Below are positions 15,917-25,630 of a DNA stretch of 64,000 bases, piece by piece (position 1 is the first letter of the stretch; each line of letters opens with the position of its first letter). This DNA comes from Marinilactibacillus sp036039175. Its GTDB lineage: Bacteria; Bacillota; Bacilli; Lactobacillales; Carnobacteriaceae_A. The stretch is from the NCBI RefSeq assembly GCF_036039175.1, contig NZ_JAYXKP010000010.1, forward strand, positions 10,264 through 74,263, in the 5' to 3' direction. The notes beneath the pieces were generated by a model. The model was not told the DNA's origin, ran no database searches, and saw only the letters and a program-made list of their open reading frames with translations. Made by a program: the position numbers and the translations under genes.

Positions 15917-16528
15917 ATGGGCGATCACTATTACACAAATGATCCACAATCGAAAAGTAATCAACAGTCGTGGACAACACAATTAAGAGGGTTCGAATTC
16001 ACCTTTAATACAGATGCTGGAGTATTCTCGAAAGAAAAAGTCGATTATGGCTCCAAAGTATTGCTTGATGCGGTCGACTTAACAGAATTTCCAGAAGGTT
16101 CCTTACTAGACGTTGGATGCGGATACGGACCGATTGGATTAACACTAGCAAAGCTTGATAAAAATAGAGTAGTTGAAATGGTAGACATCAACGAACGTGC
16201 ACTAGCGCTTGCTGAGAAAAATGCTGCAACGAATGGTGTGAACAATATTTCGATTCATGCATCTTCTCTTTATGAAACCGTAACGCATCAAAAGTTTGCA
16301 GGAATCTTTTCAAATCCACCGATAAGAGCAGGGAAAGAAACAGTTCACAAAGTTCTGGAAGAAGCGATCGATCATCTGACAGTGGGAGGTTACTTGGTGA
16401 TTGTTATTCAGAAAAAACAAGGGGCACCGAGTGCACAAAAGAAAATGTCAGAAGTATTCGGAAATGTAGAGAGAATTGCGCTGGACAGAGGGTACTGGAT
16501 TTTGAGATCTAAAAAAGTATCTTCATAG
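15917..16528 (+). CDS. Class I SAM-dependent methyltransferase (YbxB/RsmC-like)
   Basis: The 203-residue protein has the small-methyltransferase fold: SLLDVGCGYGPIGLTLAK (motif I), VEMVDINERALALAEKNA and the catalytic-loop motif FSNPPIRAGKE, which matches the NPP(F/I)(R) of RsmC-like 16S rRNA guanine-N2 methyltransferases. In Bacillus the orthologue ybxB sits between rplL and rpoB; here it still precedes rpoB but is separated from rplL by five genes. The target is not established from sequence. Confidence 0.88.
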   Translation: MGDHYYTNDPQSKSNQQSWTTQLRGFEFTFNTDAGVFSKEKVDYGSKVLLDAVDLTEFPEGSLLDVGCGYGPIGLTLAKLDKNRVVEMVDINERALALAEKNAATNGVNNISIHASSLYETVTHQKFAGIFSNPPIRAGKETVHKVLEEAIDHLTVGGYLVIVIQKKQGAPSAQKKMSEVFGNVERIALDRGYWILRSKKVSS

Positions 16529-16585
16529 GAAATTGACGGAAAAAGAAGCCATTAGAAGAAGGTTGTCTAAAGTATGAAAATATGC

Positions 16586-16614
16586 TTGACACCCTTCTAT
16601 TTGTCGTGTAAACT
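16586..16614 (+). promoter_or_regulatory. Promoter for rpoB-rpoC
   Basis: TTGACA (16586-16591), 17-base spacer, TAAACT (16609-16614). Confidence 0.75.
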
Positions 16615-16857
16615 AAGTAGACGCTAAACAATGTATACAGTGGAGCGCTATGCGAAATATTGTCCGTATAGGGTTTTGAATGCTAAACAAAAGAACGTGA
16701 GAATGAAATCTATCGATTCTTCACATATCTTTTGTATTTTTTTTGGTCTAAAACAGGAAAACAAGGGATGATTTAAACGAATCGTCATCTTTGTAACTTA
16801 AATGTAATATTTAGATCGAGTGAAATGGTTAGTCTATACATTGAATATTAACGAGGG
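16615..16857 (+). promoter_or_regulatory. Structured rpoB leader with attenuator hairpin
   Basis: The 250-base rpoB leader contains ACAAAAGA (16687-16694) pairing with TCTTTTGT (16728-16735), with inner GTGAGAAT/ATTCTTCAC, followed by nine T (16736-16744): a terminator inside the leader. GCTAAACAA occurs twice (about 16622 and 16682). Position and host type match the Lacto-rpoB RNA motif described for lactic acid bacteria; I could not test the match against a covariance model. Confidence 0.65.
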
Positions 16858-16866
16858 GTGAAGAGG

Positions 16867-19800
16867 TTGGCAGGCCATAATGTGAATTACGGTAAACACC
16901 GTATAAGAAAAAGTTTTTCACGAATCAACGAAGTGCTGGAACTCCCGAATTTGATCGAAATACAGACAGATTCATACGAATGGTTTTTAGAAGATGGATT
17001 GAGAGAGATGTTCAAGGATATCTCACCAATTGAGGATTTTTCTGGAAATCTTTCACTGGAGTTTACAGATTACAAACTACAACAACCAAAATATACAGTA
17101 GATGAAGCGAGACAACATGATTCAAACTACTCTGCTCCACTATATGTTAAATTACGCTTGATCAACAAAGAAACAGGAGAAGTTAAAGAACAAGAAGTAT
17201 TCTTTGGCGACTTCCCTCTAATGACTGAACAAGGTACCTTCATCATCAATGGTGCAGAACGTGTTATCGTTTCTCAATTAGTTCGTTCACCAGGTGTTTA
17301 TTTCAGCCCTAAAGTTGAAAAAAATGGTATGGAAGGTTTTGGAGCAACAGTTATCCCTAACCGTGGAGCTTGGCTAGAATATGAAACAGATTCTAAAGGT
17401 TTGTCTAACGTTCGTATTGACCGTACACGTAAGATTCCATTAAGTGTCTTGGTACGTGCATTAGGATTCGGATCAGATGATGAAATCATGGATCTTTTTG
17501 GAGCTAACGAAAGCCTAAAAGCTACATTAGAAAAAGATGTTCATAAAAACAGTGCAGATTCTCGAGTAGAAGAAGCATTGAAAGATGTTTACGAACGTCT
17601 ACGTCCAGGTGAGCCGAAAACAGCAGACTCATCAAGAAGTTTACTGACAACTCGTTTCTTTGATCCTAAGCGTTACGATCTAGCTCGAGTAGGACGTTAC
17701 AAGATTAATAAAAAATTAGACCTTAAAATTCGTTTGATGGGACTGACTTTAGCAGAAACGTTAGTAGATCCTGAAACAGGAGAAATTCTAGCTAAAGAAG
17801 GCACAATCGTTACACGTGATGTAATGGATAACCTTGGAGAGCATATCGATAACGGACTTGGCGGCATTACAATTCATCCTTCGGATGAAGGTGTTGTACC
17901 TGAGCCGATTAATCTTCAAGTCGTTAAAGTATACTCACCAATCGATTCAGATCGTGTCATTAACGTGATTGGAAATGCAACACCTGACCGTGAAATCAAA
18001 TACGTAATTCCTGCGGACATGATTGCTTCAATGAGTTATTTCTTCAACCTTCAAGAAGGTATTGGCGAAACAGACGACATTGACCACTTAGGTAACCGTC
18101 GTATTCGTTCTGTTGGTGAATTGCTACAAAATCAATTCCGTATCGGACTATCTCGTATGGAACGTGTTGTACGTGAGCGTATGTCTATTCAAGACACCTC
18201 TACAACAACGCCTCAACAATTGGTCAATATTCGTCCAGTCGTTGCGTCGATCAAAGAATTCTTTGGATCTTCTCAACTATCTCAATTCATGGATCAAACG
18301 AACCCACTTGGAGAGTTAACACATAAGAGACGTCTATCTGCACTTGGACCCGGTGGTTTAACACGTGACCGTGCTGGATATGAAGTTCGAGATGTTCACT
18401 ATTCTCACTATGGTCGTATGTGCCCGATTGAAACGCCTGAGGGACCGAATATTGGTCTGATCAACAGTTTATCGACATACGCTAAAATTAATGAATATGG
18501 ATTTATTGAAACACCTTATCGTAAAGTAGATCGTGAAAACTTACGTGTAACAGAAGAAATCCACTATCTAACAGCAGATGTGGAAGATTTATATGTAGTA
18601 GCTCAGGCTAATGCACCACTTAATGCGGATGGTACATTCACAAACGATATCGTTCTTGCACGTACGAAAAACAAAAACGAAGAGATCGATGTAACGAAAG
18701 TCGATTACATGGATGTATCTCCGAAACAAGTTGTCTCTGTAGCGACTGCAAGTATTCCTTTCTTGGAAAACGATGACTCTAACCGTGCCTTAATGGGTGC
18801 GAACATGCAACGTCAAGCAGTGCCATTGATGCAACCAGAAGCACCGCTTGTTGGTACAGGTATCGAACACCTTGCTGCACGTGACTCTGGAGCTGCAATC
18901 ATTGCGAAACATGACGGAGTTGTTGAATATGTGGATGCAAAACAAGTTCGTGTTCGTAGAGAAGACGGAACATTAGATAAATATAATATTGCGAAATTCA
19001 AACGTTCAAATGCTGGAACATCATACAACCAACGCGCTTTAGTTAGTAAAGACGAAAAAATAGACAAGGGAGACATCTTAGCAGATGGTCCGTCTATGGA
19101 AAATGGAGAAATGGCTCTTGGCCGTAATCCACTAATTGCCTTTACAACATTCGACGGTTATAACTTTGAAGATGCGATCATCATGAGTGAACGTCTGGTT
19201 AAAGATGATGTATATACGTCTATTCATATTGAAGAATTTGAATCAGAAGCCCGTGATACAAAACTTGGACCTGAAGAAATCACGCGTGAATTACCAAACG
19301 TTGGAGAAGATGCATTAAAACATCTTGATGACCGAGGAATTATTCGTATCGGTGCAGAAGTAAAAGACGGAGATATCCTAGTTGGTAAAGTAACGCCTAA
19401 AGGTGTATCTGAATTATCTGCAGAAGAAAAACTACTACACGCAATCTTTGGAGAAAAAGCCCGTGAAGTTCGTGATACATCTCTACGCGTACCACATGGT
19501 GGCGGCGGAATTGTACACGACGTTAAGATCTTCACACGTGAAGCTGGAGACGAATTATCACCAGGTGTTAACTTCTTGGTTCGTGTATTCATCGTTCAAA
19601 AACGTAAAATCAACGTTGGAGATAAGATGGCGGGTCGTCACGGAAACAAAGGGGTTATCTCTTTAATCCTTCCTGAAGAAGATATGCCATTCATGCCAGA
19701 TGGAACGCCAGTAGATATCATGCTGAATCCACTTGGTGTACCATCGCGTATGAACATCGGTCAAGTTATCGAACTTCATATGGGTATGGCAGCACGTAAA

Positions 19801-20463
19801 CTTGGTATCCACATTGCATCTCCAGTATTCGATGGAGCGCATGAGGAAGACATCTGGGAAACAATCAAAGAAGCTGGAATGGACGACGATGCAAAAACTG
19901 TCTTGTATGATGGACGTACTGGTGAAGAGTTCGACAATAGAGTGTCTGTTGGCGTTATGTACTATATCAAACTAGCTCACATGGTCGATGATAAACTTCA
20001 TGCTCGTTCAACTGGTCCTTACTCTCTTGTTACACAACAACCACTGGGTGGTAAAGCTCAGTTCGGTGGACAACGTTTCGGAGAGATGGAAGTTTGGGCA
20101 CTGGAAGCATATGGTGCAGCTTATACGCTACAAGAGATTCTGACATACAAATCAGATGATGTAGTCGGTCGTGTGAAAACTTACGAGGCCATCGTCAAAG
20201 GTGAGCCGATTCCACGTCCAGGTGTACCAGAATCATTCCGAGTACTTGTAAAAGAGTTACAGTCACTAGGACTGGATCTTAAAGTATTAGATAAAGAAAA
20301 CTTAGCAATCGATCTTCAAGATACAGAAGAAGAAGACGATTACGGCAACGTAGATTCTTTAGAAGAAATGAAAAAAGAACAAGACATTAAACGTGCTGAA
20401 GAAGCGCAACAACGTGCTGACGAAGAAGCATTAATTGAAACGCAAGAGCAAGAAACGGAGTAA
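16867..20463 (+). CDS. rpoB: RNA polymerase beta subunit
   Basis: RpoB forms half of the RNA polymerase active centre. I chose TTG 16867 (1198 residues, beginning MAGHNVNYGKHR), which matches Firmicute RpoB; GAGGGG lies eight bases upstream and a GTG at 16858 overlaps it. Standard segments include the rifampicin region GSSQLSQFMDQTNPLGEL with HKRRLSALGPGG, all with the drug-sensitive residues, ETPEGPNIGLI, and KMAGRHGNKGV. The C terminus is an acidic tail. It is followed by an unusually structured spacer before rpoC. Confidence 0.98.
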   Translation: MAGHNVNYGKHRIRKSFSRINEVLELPNLIEIQTDSYEWFLEDGLREMFKDISPIEDFSGNLSLEFTDYKLQQPKYTVDEARQHDSNYSAPLYVKLRLINKETGEVKEQEVFFGDFPLMTEQGTFIINGAERVIVSQLVRSPGVYFSPKVEKNGMEGFGATVIPNRGAWLEYETDSKGLSNVRIDRTRKIPLSVLVRALGFGSDDEIMDLFGANESLKATLEKDVHKNSADSRVEEALKDVYERLRPGEPKTADSSRSLLTTRFFDPKRYDLARVGRYKINKKLDLKIRLMGLTLAETLVDPETGEILAKEGTIVTRDVMDNLGEHIDNGLGGITIHPSDEGVVPEPINLQVVKVYSPIDSDRVINVIGNATPDREIKYVIPADMIASMSYFFNLQEGIGETDDIDHLGNRRIRSVGELLQNQFRIGLSRMERVVRERMSIQDTSTTTPQQLVNIRPVVASIKEFFGSSQLSQFMDQTNPLGELTHKRRLSALGPGGLTRDRAGYEVRDVHYSHYGRMCPIETPEGPNIGLINSLSTYAKINEYGFIETPYRKVDRENLRVTEEIHYLTADVEDLYVVAQANAPLNADGTFTNDIVLARTKNKNEEIDVTKVDYMDVSPKQVVSVATASIPFLENDDSNRALMGANMQRQAVPLMQPEAPLVGTGIEHLAARDSGAAIIAKHDGVVEYVDAKQVRVRREDGTLDKYNIAKFKRSNAGTSYNQRALVSKDEKIDKGDILADGPSMENGEMALGRNPLIAFTTFDGYNFEDAIIMSERLVKDDVYTSIHIEEFESEARDTKLGPEEITRELPNVGEDALKHLDDRGIIRIGAEVKDGDILVGKVTPKGVSELSAEEKLLHAIFGEKAREVRDTSLRVPHGGGGIVHDVKIFTREAGDELSPGVNFLVRVFIVQKRKINVGDKMAGRHGNKGVISLILPEEDMPFMPDGTPVDIMLNPLGVPSRMNIGQVIELHMGMAARKLGIHIASPVFDGAHEEDIWETIKEAGMDDDAKTVLYDGRTGEEFDNRVSVGVMYYIKLAHMVDDKLHARSTGPYSLVTQQPLGGKAQFGGQRFGEMEVWALEAYGAAYTLQEILTYKSDDVVGRVKTYEAIVKGEPIPRPGVPESFRVLVKELQSLGLDLKVLDKENLAIDLQDTEEEDDYGNVDSLEEMKKEQDIKRAEEAQQRADEEALIETQEQETE

Positions 20464-20489
20464 GTCGTTTTAAAAGAATCACCATAGAA

Positions 20490-20567
20490 GGGTAAGGCAA
20501 GCTGAGTAGTTTAGATACGTGGAGGCCACCTCGAAATGATACGAATCATTTTGAGCTGGCCTTGCCC
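20490..20567 (+). promoter_or_regulatory. Three-way-junction-like RNA in the rpoB-rpoC spacer
   Basis: Positions 20490-20503 pair with 20554-20567 over 14 positions with one mismatch and one wobble. Inside lie a GTGG/CCAC hairpin (20519-20529) and a CGAAATGAT/ATCATTTTG hairpin (20532-20553). A further CTGCCC/GGGCAG helix spans 20578-20614. The segment is GC-richer than its surroundings. Function unknown. Confidence 0.6.
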
Positions 20568-20627
20568 GTTCTCTCGACTGCCCAGCGCCGTCTTGTTCTG
20601 GAGCTTTAGGGCAGCTCACAATCTAAT

Positions 20628-20646
20628 AAAGGGAGGTCGCCCCTTT
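20628..20646 (+). promoter_or_regulatory. Hairpin over the rpoC ribosome binding site and start
   Basis: AAAGGG (20628-20633) pairs with CCCTTT (20641-20646). The Shine-Dalgarno GGGAGG is partly in the stem and the TTG start (20645-20647) overlaps the 3' arm, so folding would block rpoC initiation. Confidence 0.6.
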
Positions 20647-23600
20647 GATCGATGTTAATAATTTTGAAAGTATTCAAATTGGATTAGCTTCACCAGACAA
20701 GATCCGTAGCTGGTCTTTTGGAGAAGTTAAGAAACCAGAAACAATCAACTACCGAACACTTAAACCTGAAAAAGATGGACTGTTTTGTGAAAGAATCTTT
20801 GGACCAACCAAAGATTACGAATGTTCTTGTGGAAAATACAAACGAGTGCACTATAAAGGCATCGTTTGTGACCGTTGTGGCGTAGAAGTAACTAAATCTA
20901 AAGTACGTCGTGAACGTATGGGACATTTAGAACTTGCTGCACCAGTAACACACATCTGGTACTTTAAAGGTATTCCAAGTCGTATGGGTCTTGTACTTGA
21001 TATGAGTCCTCGTGCATTGGAAGAAATTATTTATTTTGCATCTTATGTTGTAACAGATGCTGGTGATACACCACTTGAGAAAAAACAACTGATGACTGAA
21101 CGCGAATACCGTGAGCGTCGTGCACAGTACGGAAAAAATTTCCAAGCTGAAATCGGAGCTGAAGCAATTAAAACATTATTAAATGATGTTGACCTTGTGG
21201 AAGAAGTCGCAGAACTTAAAGAACTTTTACAGTCTGCAACTGGACAAAAACGTACGAGAGCGGTTCGTCGTCTAGATATCTTAGAAGCTTTCCGTAACTC
21301 TGGTAACCACCCATCTTGGATGGTTATGGATGTTGTTCCTGTTATTCCTCCTGAACTTAGACCAATGGTTCAACTTGAAGGTGGACGTTTTGCAACAAGT
21401 GATTTAAATGACCTTTACAGACGTGTTATCAACCGTAACAACCGTCTGAAAAGATTATTAGACTTGAATGCACCACACATCATCGTTCAAAACGAGAAGC
21501 GTATGCTACAAGAAGCAGTAGATGCTTTAGTAGATAACGGTCGTCGTGGACGTGCTGTAACTGGACCAGGTAACCGTCCACTTAAATCTCTTTCGCATAT
21601 GCTTAAAGGGAAACAAGGGCGTTTCCGTCAAAACTTACTAGGTAAACGTGTAGATTATTCTGGACGTTCCGTTATCGTAGTAGGACCAAGCCTTAAAATG
21701 TATCAATGTGGTCTTCCAAAAGAAATGGCCATCGAACTCTTCAAACCTTTCGTAATGAGAGAACTTGTTGCAAGAGACATTGCAAACAATATCAAAAATG
21801 CTAAACGTAAAGTAGAGCGCTTGGATGAAGAAATCTGGGAAGTTCTTGAAGATGTTATTCGTGAGCATCCAGTTCTCCTTAACAGAGCACCTACATTACA
21901 CCGTTTAGGTATTCAAGCGTTTGAACCGATCTTAGTAGAAGGAAAAGCGATTCGTCTACACCCATTAGTATGTGAGGCATATAATGCCGATTTCGATGGG
22001 GACCAAATGGCGGTTCACGTACCTCTAAGTGACGAAGCTCAAGCAGAAGCACGTATTTTAATGCTTGGTGCTCAAAACATCTTGAACCCTAAAGATGGTA
22101 AGCCAGTTGTTACACCATCTCAGGATATGGTTTTAGGTAACTACTACCTGACTATGGAAGATCCAGAACGCGAAGGCGAAGGCATGATCTTCTCAAGCAC
22201 GTCTGAAGCGATTCAAGCTTACCAAAGTGGTTATGTACACTTACATTCACGTGTAGGGATTCATACATCAGCTATCCAAAACAAACCATTCACAGAATGG
22301 CAAAAAGACAAGTACTTGATTACGACTGTTGGAAAATTGATCTTTAACGAGATTATGCCTGCAGAGTTCCCGTACTTGAATGAACCCACTCAAGCTAACC
22401 TTGAGAAACAAACACCAGATCACTATTTTGTTGCTTATGGTACCAATATTCCTGAGCACATCAAAAATCAAGAAGTCGTAAAACCATTCAAGAAAAACAA
22501 CTTAGGAAATGTTATCGCGGAAGTCTTCAAACGATTCCACGTTACAGAAACTTCTAAAATGCTCGATCTTATGAAAAACCTTGGATATAAATATTCAACT
22601 AAATCAGGGATCACTGTAGGTATTGCGGATATTTCTAACCTGAAAGAAAAGGAAGAAATTCTTGAAAAAGCACATGAGCAAGTAGATCGCATTGATGCTT
22701 CTCATAGACGTGGTCTAATTACAGAAGAAGAGCGTTATACTTCAGTTATCAATGTCTGGACTAAGACAAAAGATCTTATCCAAAATCATTTAATGAACTC
22801 ACTGGATCCACATAACAACATCTTCATGATGAGTGATTCAGGAGCCCGTGGTAATATCTCCAACTTTACCCAATTAGCTGGTATGCGTGGGTTGATGGCA
22901 GCTCCAAGTGGACGTATCATGGAATTACCGATTACTTCTAACTTCCGTGAAGGACTTTCAGTTCTTGAGATGTTCATCTCTACCCACGGTGCTCGTAAAG
23001 GTATGACAGATACGGCCCTTAAAACAGCCGATTCTGGTTACTTGACTCGTCGTCTAGTAGATGTTGCACAAGATGTCATCATCCGTGAAGACGATTGTGG
23101 AACAAAACGTGGACTACTTGTTACAGCAATCAAAGATGGTAACGAAGAAATCGAGCCACTTGAAGACCGTATTATCGGACGTTACGCTCGTAAAACAGTT
23201 AAGCACCCTCAAACTGGTGCAGTAATGGTTTCGGAAAATGAACTGATTACAGAAGATCTTACAAAAGAAATCATTGAAGCAGGAATCGAAGAAGTTACGA
23301 TTCGTTCCGTATTCAACTGTAATACAAATCACGGTGTATGTAAGAAATGTTATGGTCGTAACTTAGCAACTGGCCGTCAAGTAGAAGTTGGAGAAGCTGT
23401 TGGAACAATTGCTGCTCAATCTATTGGACAACCAGGTACTCAGTTGACAATGCGTACATTCCATACTGGTGGGGTTGCCGGAGACGATATTACACAAGGT
23501 TTACCTCGTGTACAAGAGATCTTTGAGGCACGTCACCCTAAAGGGCAAGCGATGATCACTGAAGTTACTGGAGAAATTGCATCGATCGATGAAAATCCAT

Positions 23601-24277
23601 CTGAACGTACGAAAGAGATCGTAGTTAAAGGTGCAACAGATACACGTACCTATACACTACCAATCAATGCGCGTCTTCGTATTAAAGAAGGAAGCTTTAT
23701 CGAACGTGGAGATGCCTTTAACGATGGTTCAGTAGATCCTAAAGAATTGTTAGCTGTTAGTAATGTACTCAAATTACAAAACTATCTGTTACAAGAAGTT
23801 CAAAGAGCCTACCGTAGCCAAGGGGTAGAAATCGGAGATAAGCACGTTGAAGTTATGGTTCGTCAGATGCTACGTAAAGTACGCGTACTGGATCCAGGTG
23901 ACACAACAATTCTTCCAGGTAACTTGATGGATATTCACGATTTCAAAGATCAGAATAAAGCAACATTATTATCAGGTGGACTACCAGCGACTGCTCGTCC
24001 TGTTTTACTGGGTATTACAAAAGCATCACTTGAAACGAATAGTTTCTTGTCCGCTGCTTCATTCCAGGAAACGACTCGAGTATTAACAGATGCTGCCATC
24101 CGTGGTAAAAATGATAAACTGATCGGATTGAAAGAGAATGTTATTATCGGTAAGAGAATTCCAGCCGGAACAGGCATGAAAGTCTATAACCAGATAAAAC
24201 CAAAAAGTGTCGGCGTTGTAAGCGAAAATGTTTATAGCATCAATGATGAAATTAGTTCATCAACTATAGAAGAATAA
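20645..24277 (+). CDS. rpoC: RNA polymerase beta' subunit
   Basis: RpoC carries the catalytic magnesium site of RNA polymerase. The 1210-residue protein starts at TTG 20645 (LIDVNNFESIQIGLASPDKI, as in other Firmicutes). Zinc-finger 1 is CSCGKYKRVHYKGIVCDRC, the active-site motif NADFDGDQMAVH lies near residues 446-457, and zinc-finger 2 is in NCNTNHGVCKKCYGRN. The trigger-loop region MRTFHTGGVAG is intact. Translation may be controlled by the hairpin over its start. Confidence 0.98.
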   Translation: MIDVNNFESIQIGLASPDKIRSWSFGEVKKPETINYRTLKPEKDGLFCERIFGPTKDYECSCGKYKRVHYKGIVCDRCGVEVTKSKVRRERMGHLELAAPVTHIWYFKGIPSRMGLVLDMSPRALEEIIYFASYVVTDAGDTPLEKKQLMTEREYRERRAQYGKNFQAEIGAEAIKTLLNDVDLVEEVAELKELLQSATGQKRTRAVRRLDILEAFRNSGNHPSWMVMDVVPVIPPELRPMVQLEGGRFATSDLNDLYRRVINRNNRLKRLLDLNAPHIIVQNEKRMLQEAVDALVDNGRRGRAVTGPGNRPLKSLSHMLKGKQGRFRQNLLGKRVDYSGRSVIVVGPSLKMYQCGLPKEMAIELFKPFVMRELVARDIANNIKNAKRKVERLDEEIWEVLEDVIREHPVLLNRAPTLHRLGIQAFEPILVEGKAIRLHPLVCEAYNADFDGDQMAVHVPLSDEAQAEARILMLGAQNILNPKDGKPVVTPSQDMVLGNYYLTMEDPEREGEGMIFSSTSEAIQAYQSGYVHLHSRVGIHTSAIQNKPFTEWQKDKYLITTVGKLIFNEIMPAEFPYLNEPTQANLEKQTPDHYFVAYGTNIPEHIKNQEVVKPFKKNNLGNVIAEVFKRFHVTETSKMLDLMKNLGYKYSTKSGITVGIADISNLKEKEEILEKAHEQVDRIDASHRRGLITEEERYTSVINVWTKTKDLIQNHLMNSLDPHNNIFMMSDSGARGNISNFTQLAGMRGLMAAPSGRIMELPITSNFREGLSVLEMFISTHGARKGMTDTALKTADSGYLTRRLVDVAQDVIIREDDCGTKRGLLVTAIKDGNEEIEPLEDRIIGRYARKTVKHPQTGAVMVSENELITEDLTKEIIEAGIEEVTIRSVFNCNTNHGVCKKCYGRNLATGRQVEVGEAVGTIAAQSIGQPGTQLTMRTFHTGGVAGDDITQGLPRVQEIFEARHPKGQAMITEVTGEIASIDENPSERTKEIVVKGATDTRTYTLPINARLRIKEGSFIERGDAFNDGSVDPKELLAVSNVLKLQNYLLQEVQRAYRSQGVEIGDKHVEVMVRQMLRKVRVLDPGDTTILPGNLMDIHDFKDQNKATLLSGGLPATARPVLLGITKASLETNSFLSAASFQETTRVLTDAAIRGKNDKLIGLKENVIIGKRIPAGTGMKVYNQIKPKSVGVVSENVYSINDEISSSTIEE

Positions 24278-24289
24278 AACAATGATGAG

Positions 24290-24332
24290 GCGAGCGGGAA
24301 ACAATATCCCGCTCGAAACTCGTCTTTATATA
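24290..24332 (+). terminator. Hairpin terminator after rpoC
   Basis: GAGCGGG pairs with CCCGCTC, extended outward by GACGAG/CTCGTC-like pairing, then TCTTTATAT. The T tract is imperfect, so some read-through into the str operon is possible. Confidence 0.65.
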
Positions 24333-24351
24333 AAAAAGATCAACCAGGATG

Positions 24352-24380
24352 TTGACAGCCCATTATAGACGTGGTAATAT
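24352..24380 (+). promoter_or_regulatory. Promoter for the str operon (rpsL)
   Basis: TTGACA (24352-24357), 17-base spacer, TAATAT (24375-24380). Confidence 0.85.
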
Positions 24381-24661
24381 TCTAGAGGTGCTTTTGTGTA
24401 CAGATTCCTGCTCTAGATCGTTTAAGCTCGATAGAGTCAACAGTCGTTCAGACTGGAATACAAGAGCCGTTAATGTGCTACGCAATTAGGTATAGTTTTT
24501 CAATATTAGATTCTAGACGTTAAGTCTTAAGCTGATATAAAGTGAATGAAATATCATCGCTAACAAAGCGATACTTTCTTTTGCTTAAAGAAGAACCGCC
24601 TGGATGTGTGGGTCTAGAAAAACCATTATTTATAAGAAAATCCGGAAGGAGGAAACAGAAA
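24381..24661 (+). promoter_or_regulatory. Long rpsL leader, function unknown
   Basis: About 270 transcribed bases precede rpsL and contain no convincing gene. Local hairpins are visible: GATCG/CGATA within CTCTA...GAG (about 24409-24436) and ATCGCT/AGCGAT (about 24555-24570). CTAGA recurs four times (near 24382, 24412, 24511 and 24612). There is no terminator. An in-frame extension of rpsL to 24542 lacks a ribosome binding site. Confidence 0.4.
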
Positions 24662-25072
24662 ATGCCTACTATTAATCAATTGATTCGTAAACCTCGTAAA
24701 TCAAAAATCGTTAAATCTGAATCACCAGCATTGAACAGAGGATATAACACTCAGAAACGTAAACAAACGACTGTATATTCTCCACAAAAACGTGGTGTTT
24801 GTACTCGTGTAGGAACAATGACTCCTAAGAAACCAAACTCTGCGCTTCGTAAATATGCTCGTGTTCGTTTATCTAACATGATTGAAGTAACTGCATACAT
24901 TCCAGGAGAAGGACACAACTTGCAAGAACACAGTGTTGTCTTACTTCGTGGAGGACGTGTGAAAGATTTACCGGGAGTTCGTTACCACATCGTTCGTGGT
25001 GCGCTTGATACTGCTGGAGTTACTGATCGTAAACAAGGCCGTTCTAAATACGGTACTAAAAAACCTAGCTAA
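24662..25072 (+). CDS. rpsL: 30S ribosomal protein S12
   Basis: S12 controls decoding accuracy at the A site. I chose ATG 24662 (136 residues, MPTINQLIRKPRK) after GGAAGGAGG. The streptomycin-region motifs are the sensitive forms: TPKKPNSALRK and RVKDLPGVRYH. First gene of the str operon. The L7Ae-like rplGB/ybxF gene that precedes rpsL in Bacillus is absent. Confidence 0.97.
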   Translation: MPTINQLIRKPRKSKIVKSESPALNRGYNTQKRKQTTVYSPQKRGVCTRVGTMTPKKPNSALRKYARVRLSNMIEVTAYIPGEGHNLQEHSVVLLRGGRVKDLPGVRYHIVRGALDTAGVTDRKQGRSKYGTKKPS

Positions 25073-25131
25073 AACGGGTTAACCAAAAAAAATAAACTTT
25101 TAAATCATACTCTATGAAAGGAGGAATTTAC

Positions 25132-25602
25132 ATGCCTCGTAAAGGTCCTGTTACAAAACGTGACGTGTTACCAGATCCAATTTATAATTCTAAATTAGTT
25201 TCTCGTTTAATCAACCGTTTAATGGTTGACGGAAAACGTGGAAAAGCTTCTACAATCTTATATGATGCATTTGCTGCTATCAAAGAACAAACTGGAAATG
25301 ATCCAATCGAAGTGTTTGAAGAAGCATTGAAGAACATTATGCCAGTTCTTGAAGTTAAAGCTCGCCGTGTTGGGGGTTCTAACTACCAAGTACCAGTAGA
25401 AGTACGTCCTGATCGTCGTACGACACTAGCATTACGCTGGTTAGTAAGCTACGCTCGTCTTCGTGGAGAAAATACCATGGAAGATCGTCTAGCTAAAGAA
25501 ATCATGGATGCAGCTAACAACACTGGAGCATCTGTTCGTAAACGCGAAGAAATGCACCGTATGGCTGAAGCTAATAAAGCTTTCGCTCACTACCGTTGGT
25601 AA
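25132..25602 (+). CDS. rpsG: 30S ribosomal protein S7
   Basis: S7 nucleates the 30S head and contacts E-site tRNA. The 156-residue form begins MPRKGPVTKRDVLPDP at ATG 25132, six bases after AAAGGAGG; a longer frame from 25114 contains the Shine-Dalgarno. The signature region LVSRLINRLMVDGKRGKAS and the C-terminal RKREEMHRMAEANKAFAHYRW are normal. It is followed by a 137-base spacer with two perfect hairpins before fusA. Confidence 0.97.
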   Translation: MPRKGPVTKRDVLPDPIYNSKLVSRLINRLMVDGKRGKASTILYDAFAAIKEQTGNDPIEVFEEALKNIMPVLEVKARRVGGSNYQVPVEVRPDRRTTLALRWLVSYARLRGENTMEDRLAKEIMDAANNTGASVRKREEMHRMAEANKAFAHYRW

Positions 25603-25630
25603 TATAAATCAGGAATGTGTTCAGCAGAGG

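Noticed and set aside
19224..19592. 122-residue frame antisense to rpoB
   Set aside because: Shadow frame within a conserved gene.
20490..20620. Insertion-sequence end or REP element between rpoB and rpoC
   Set aside because: The inverted repeats are consistent with RNA helices, there is no target duplication or transposase, and no second copy in the window.
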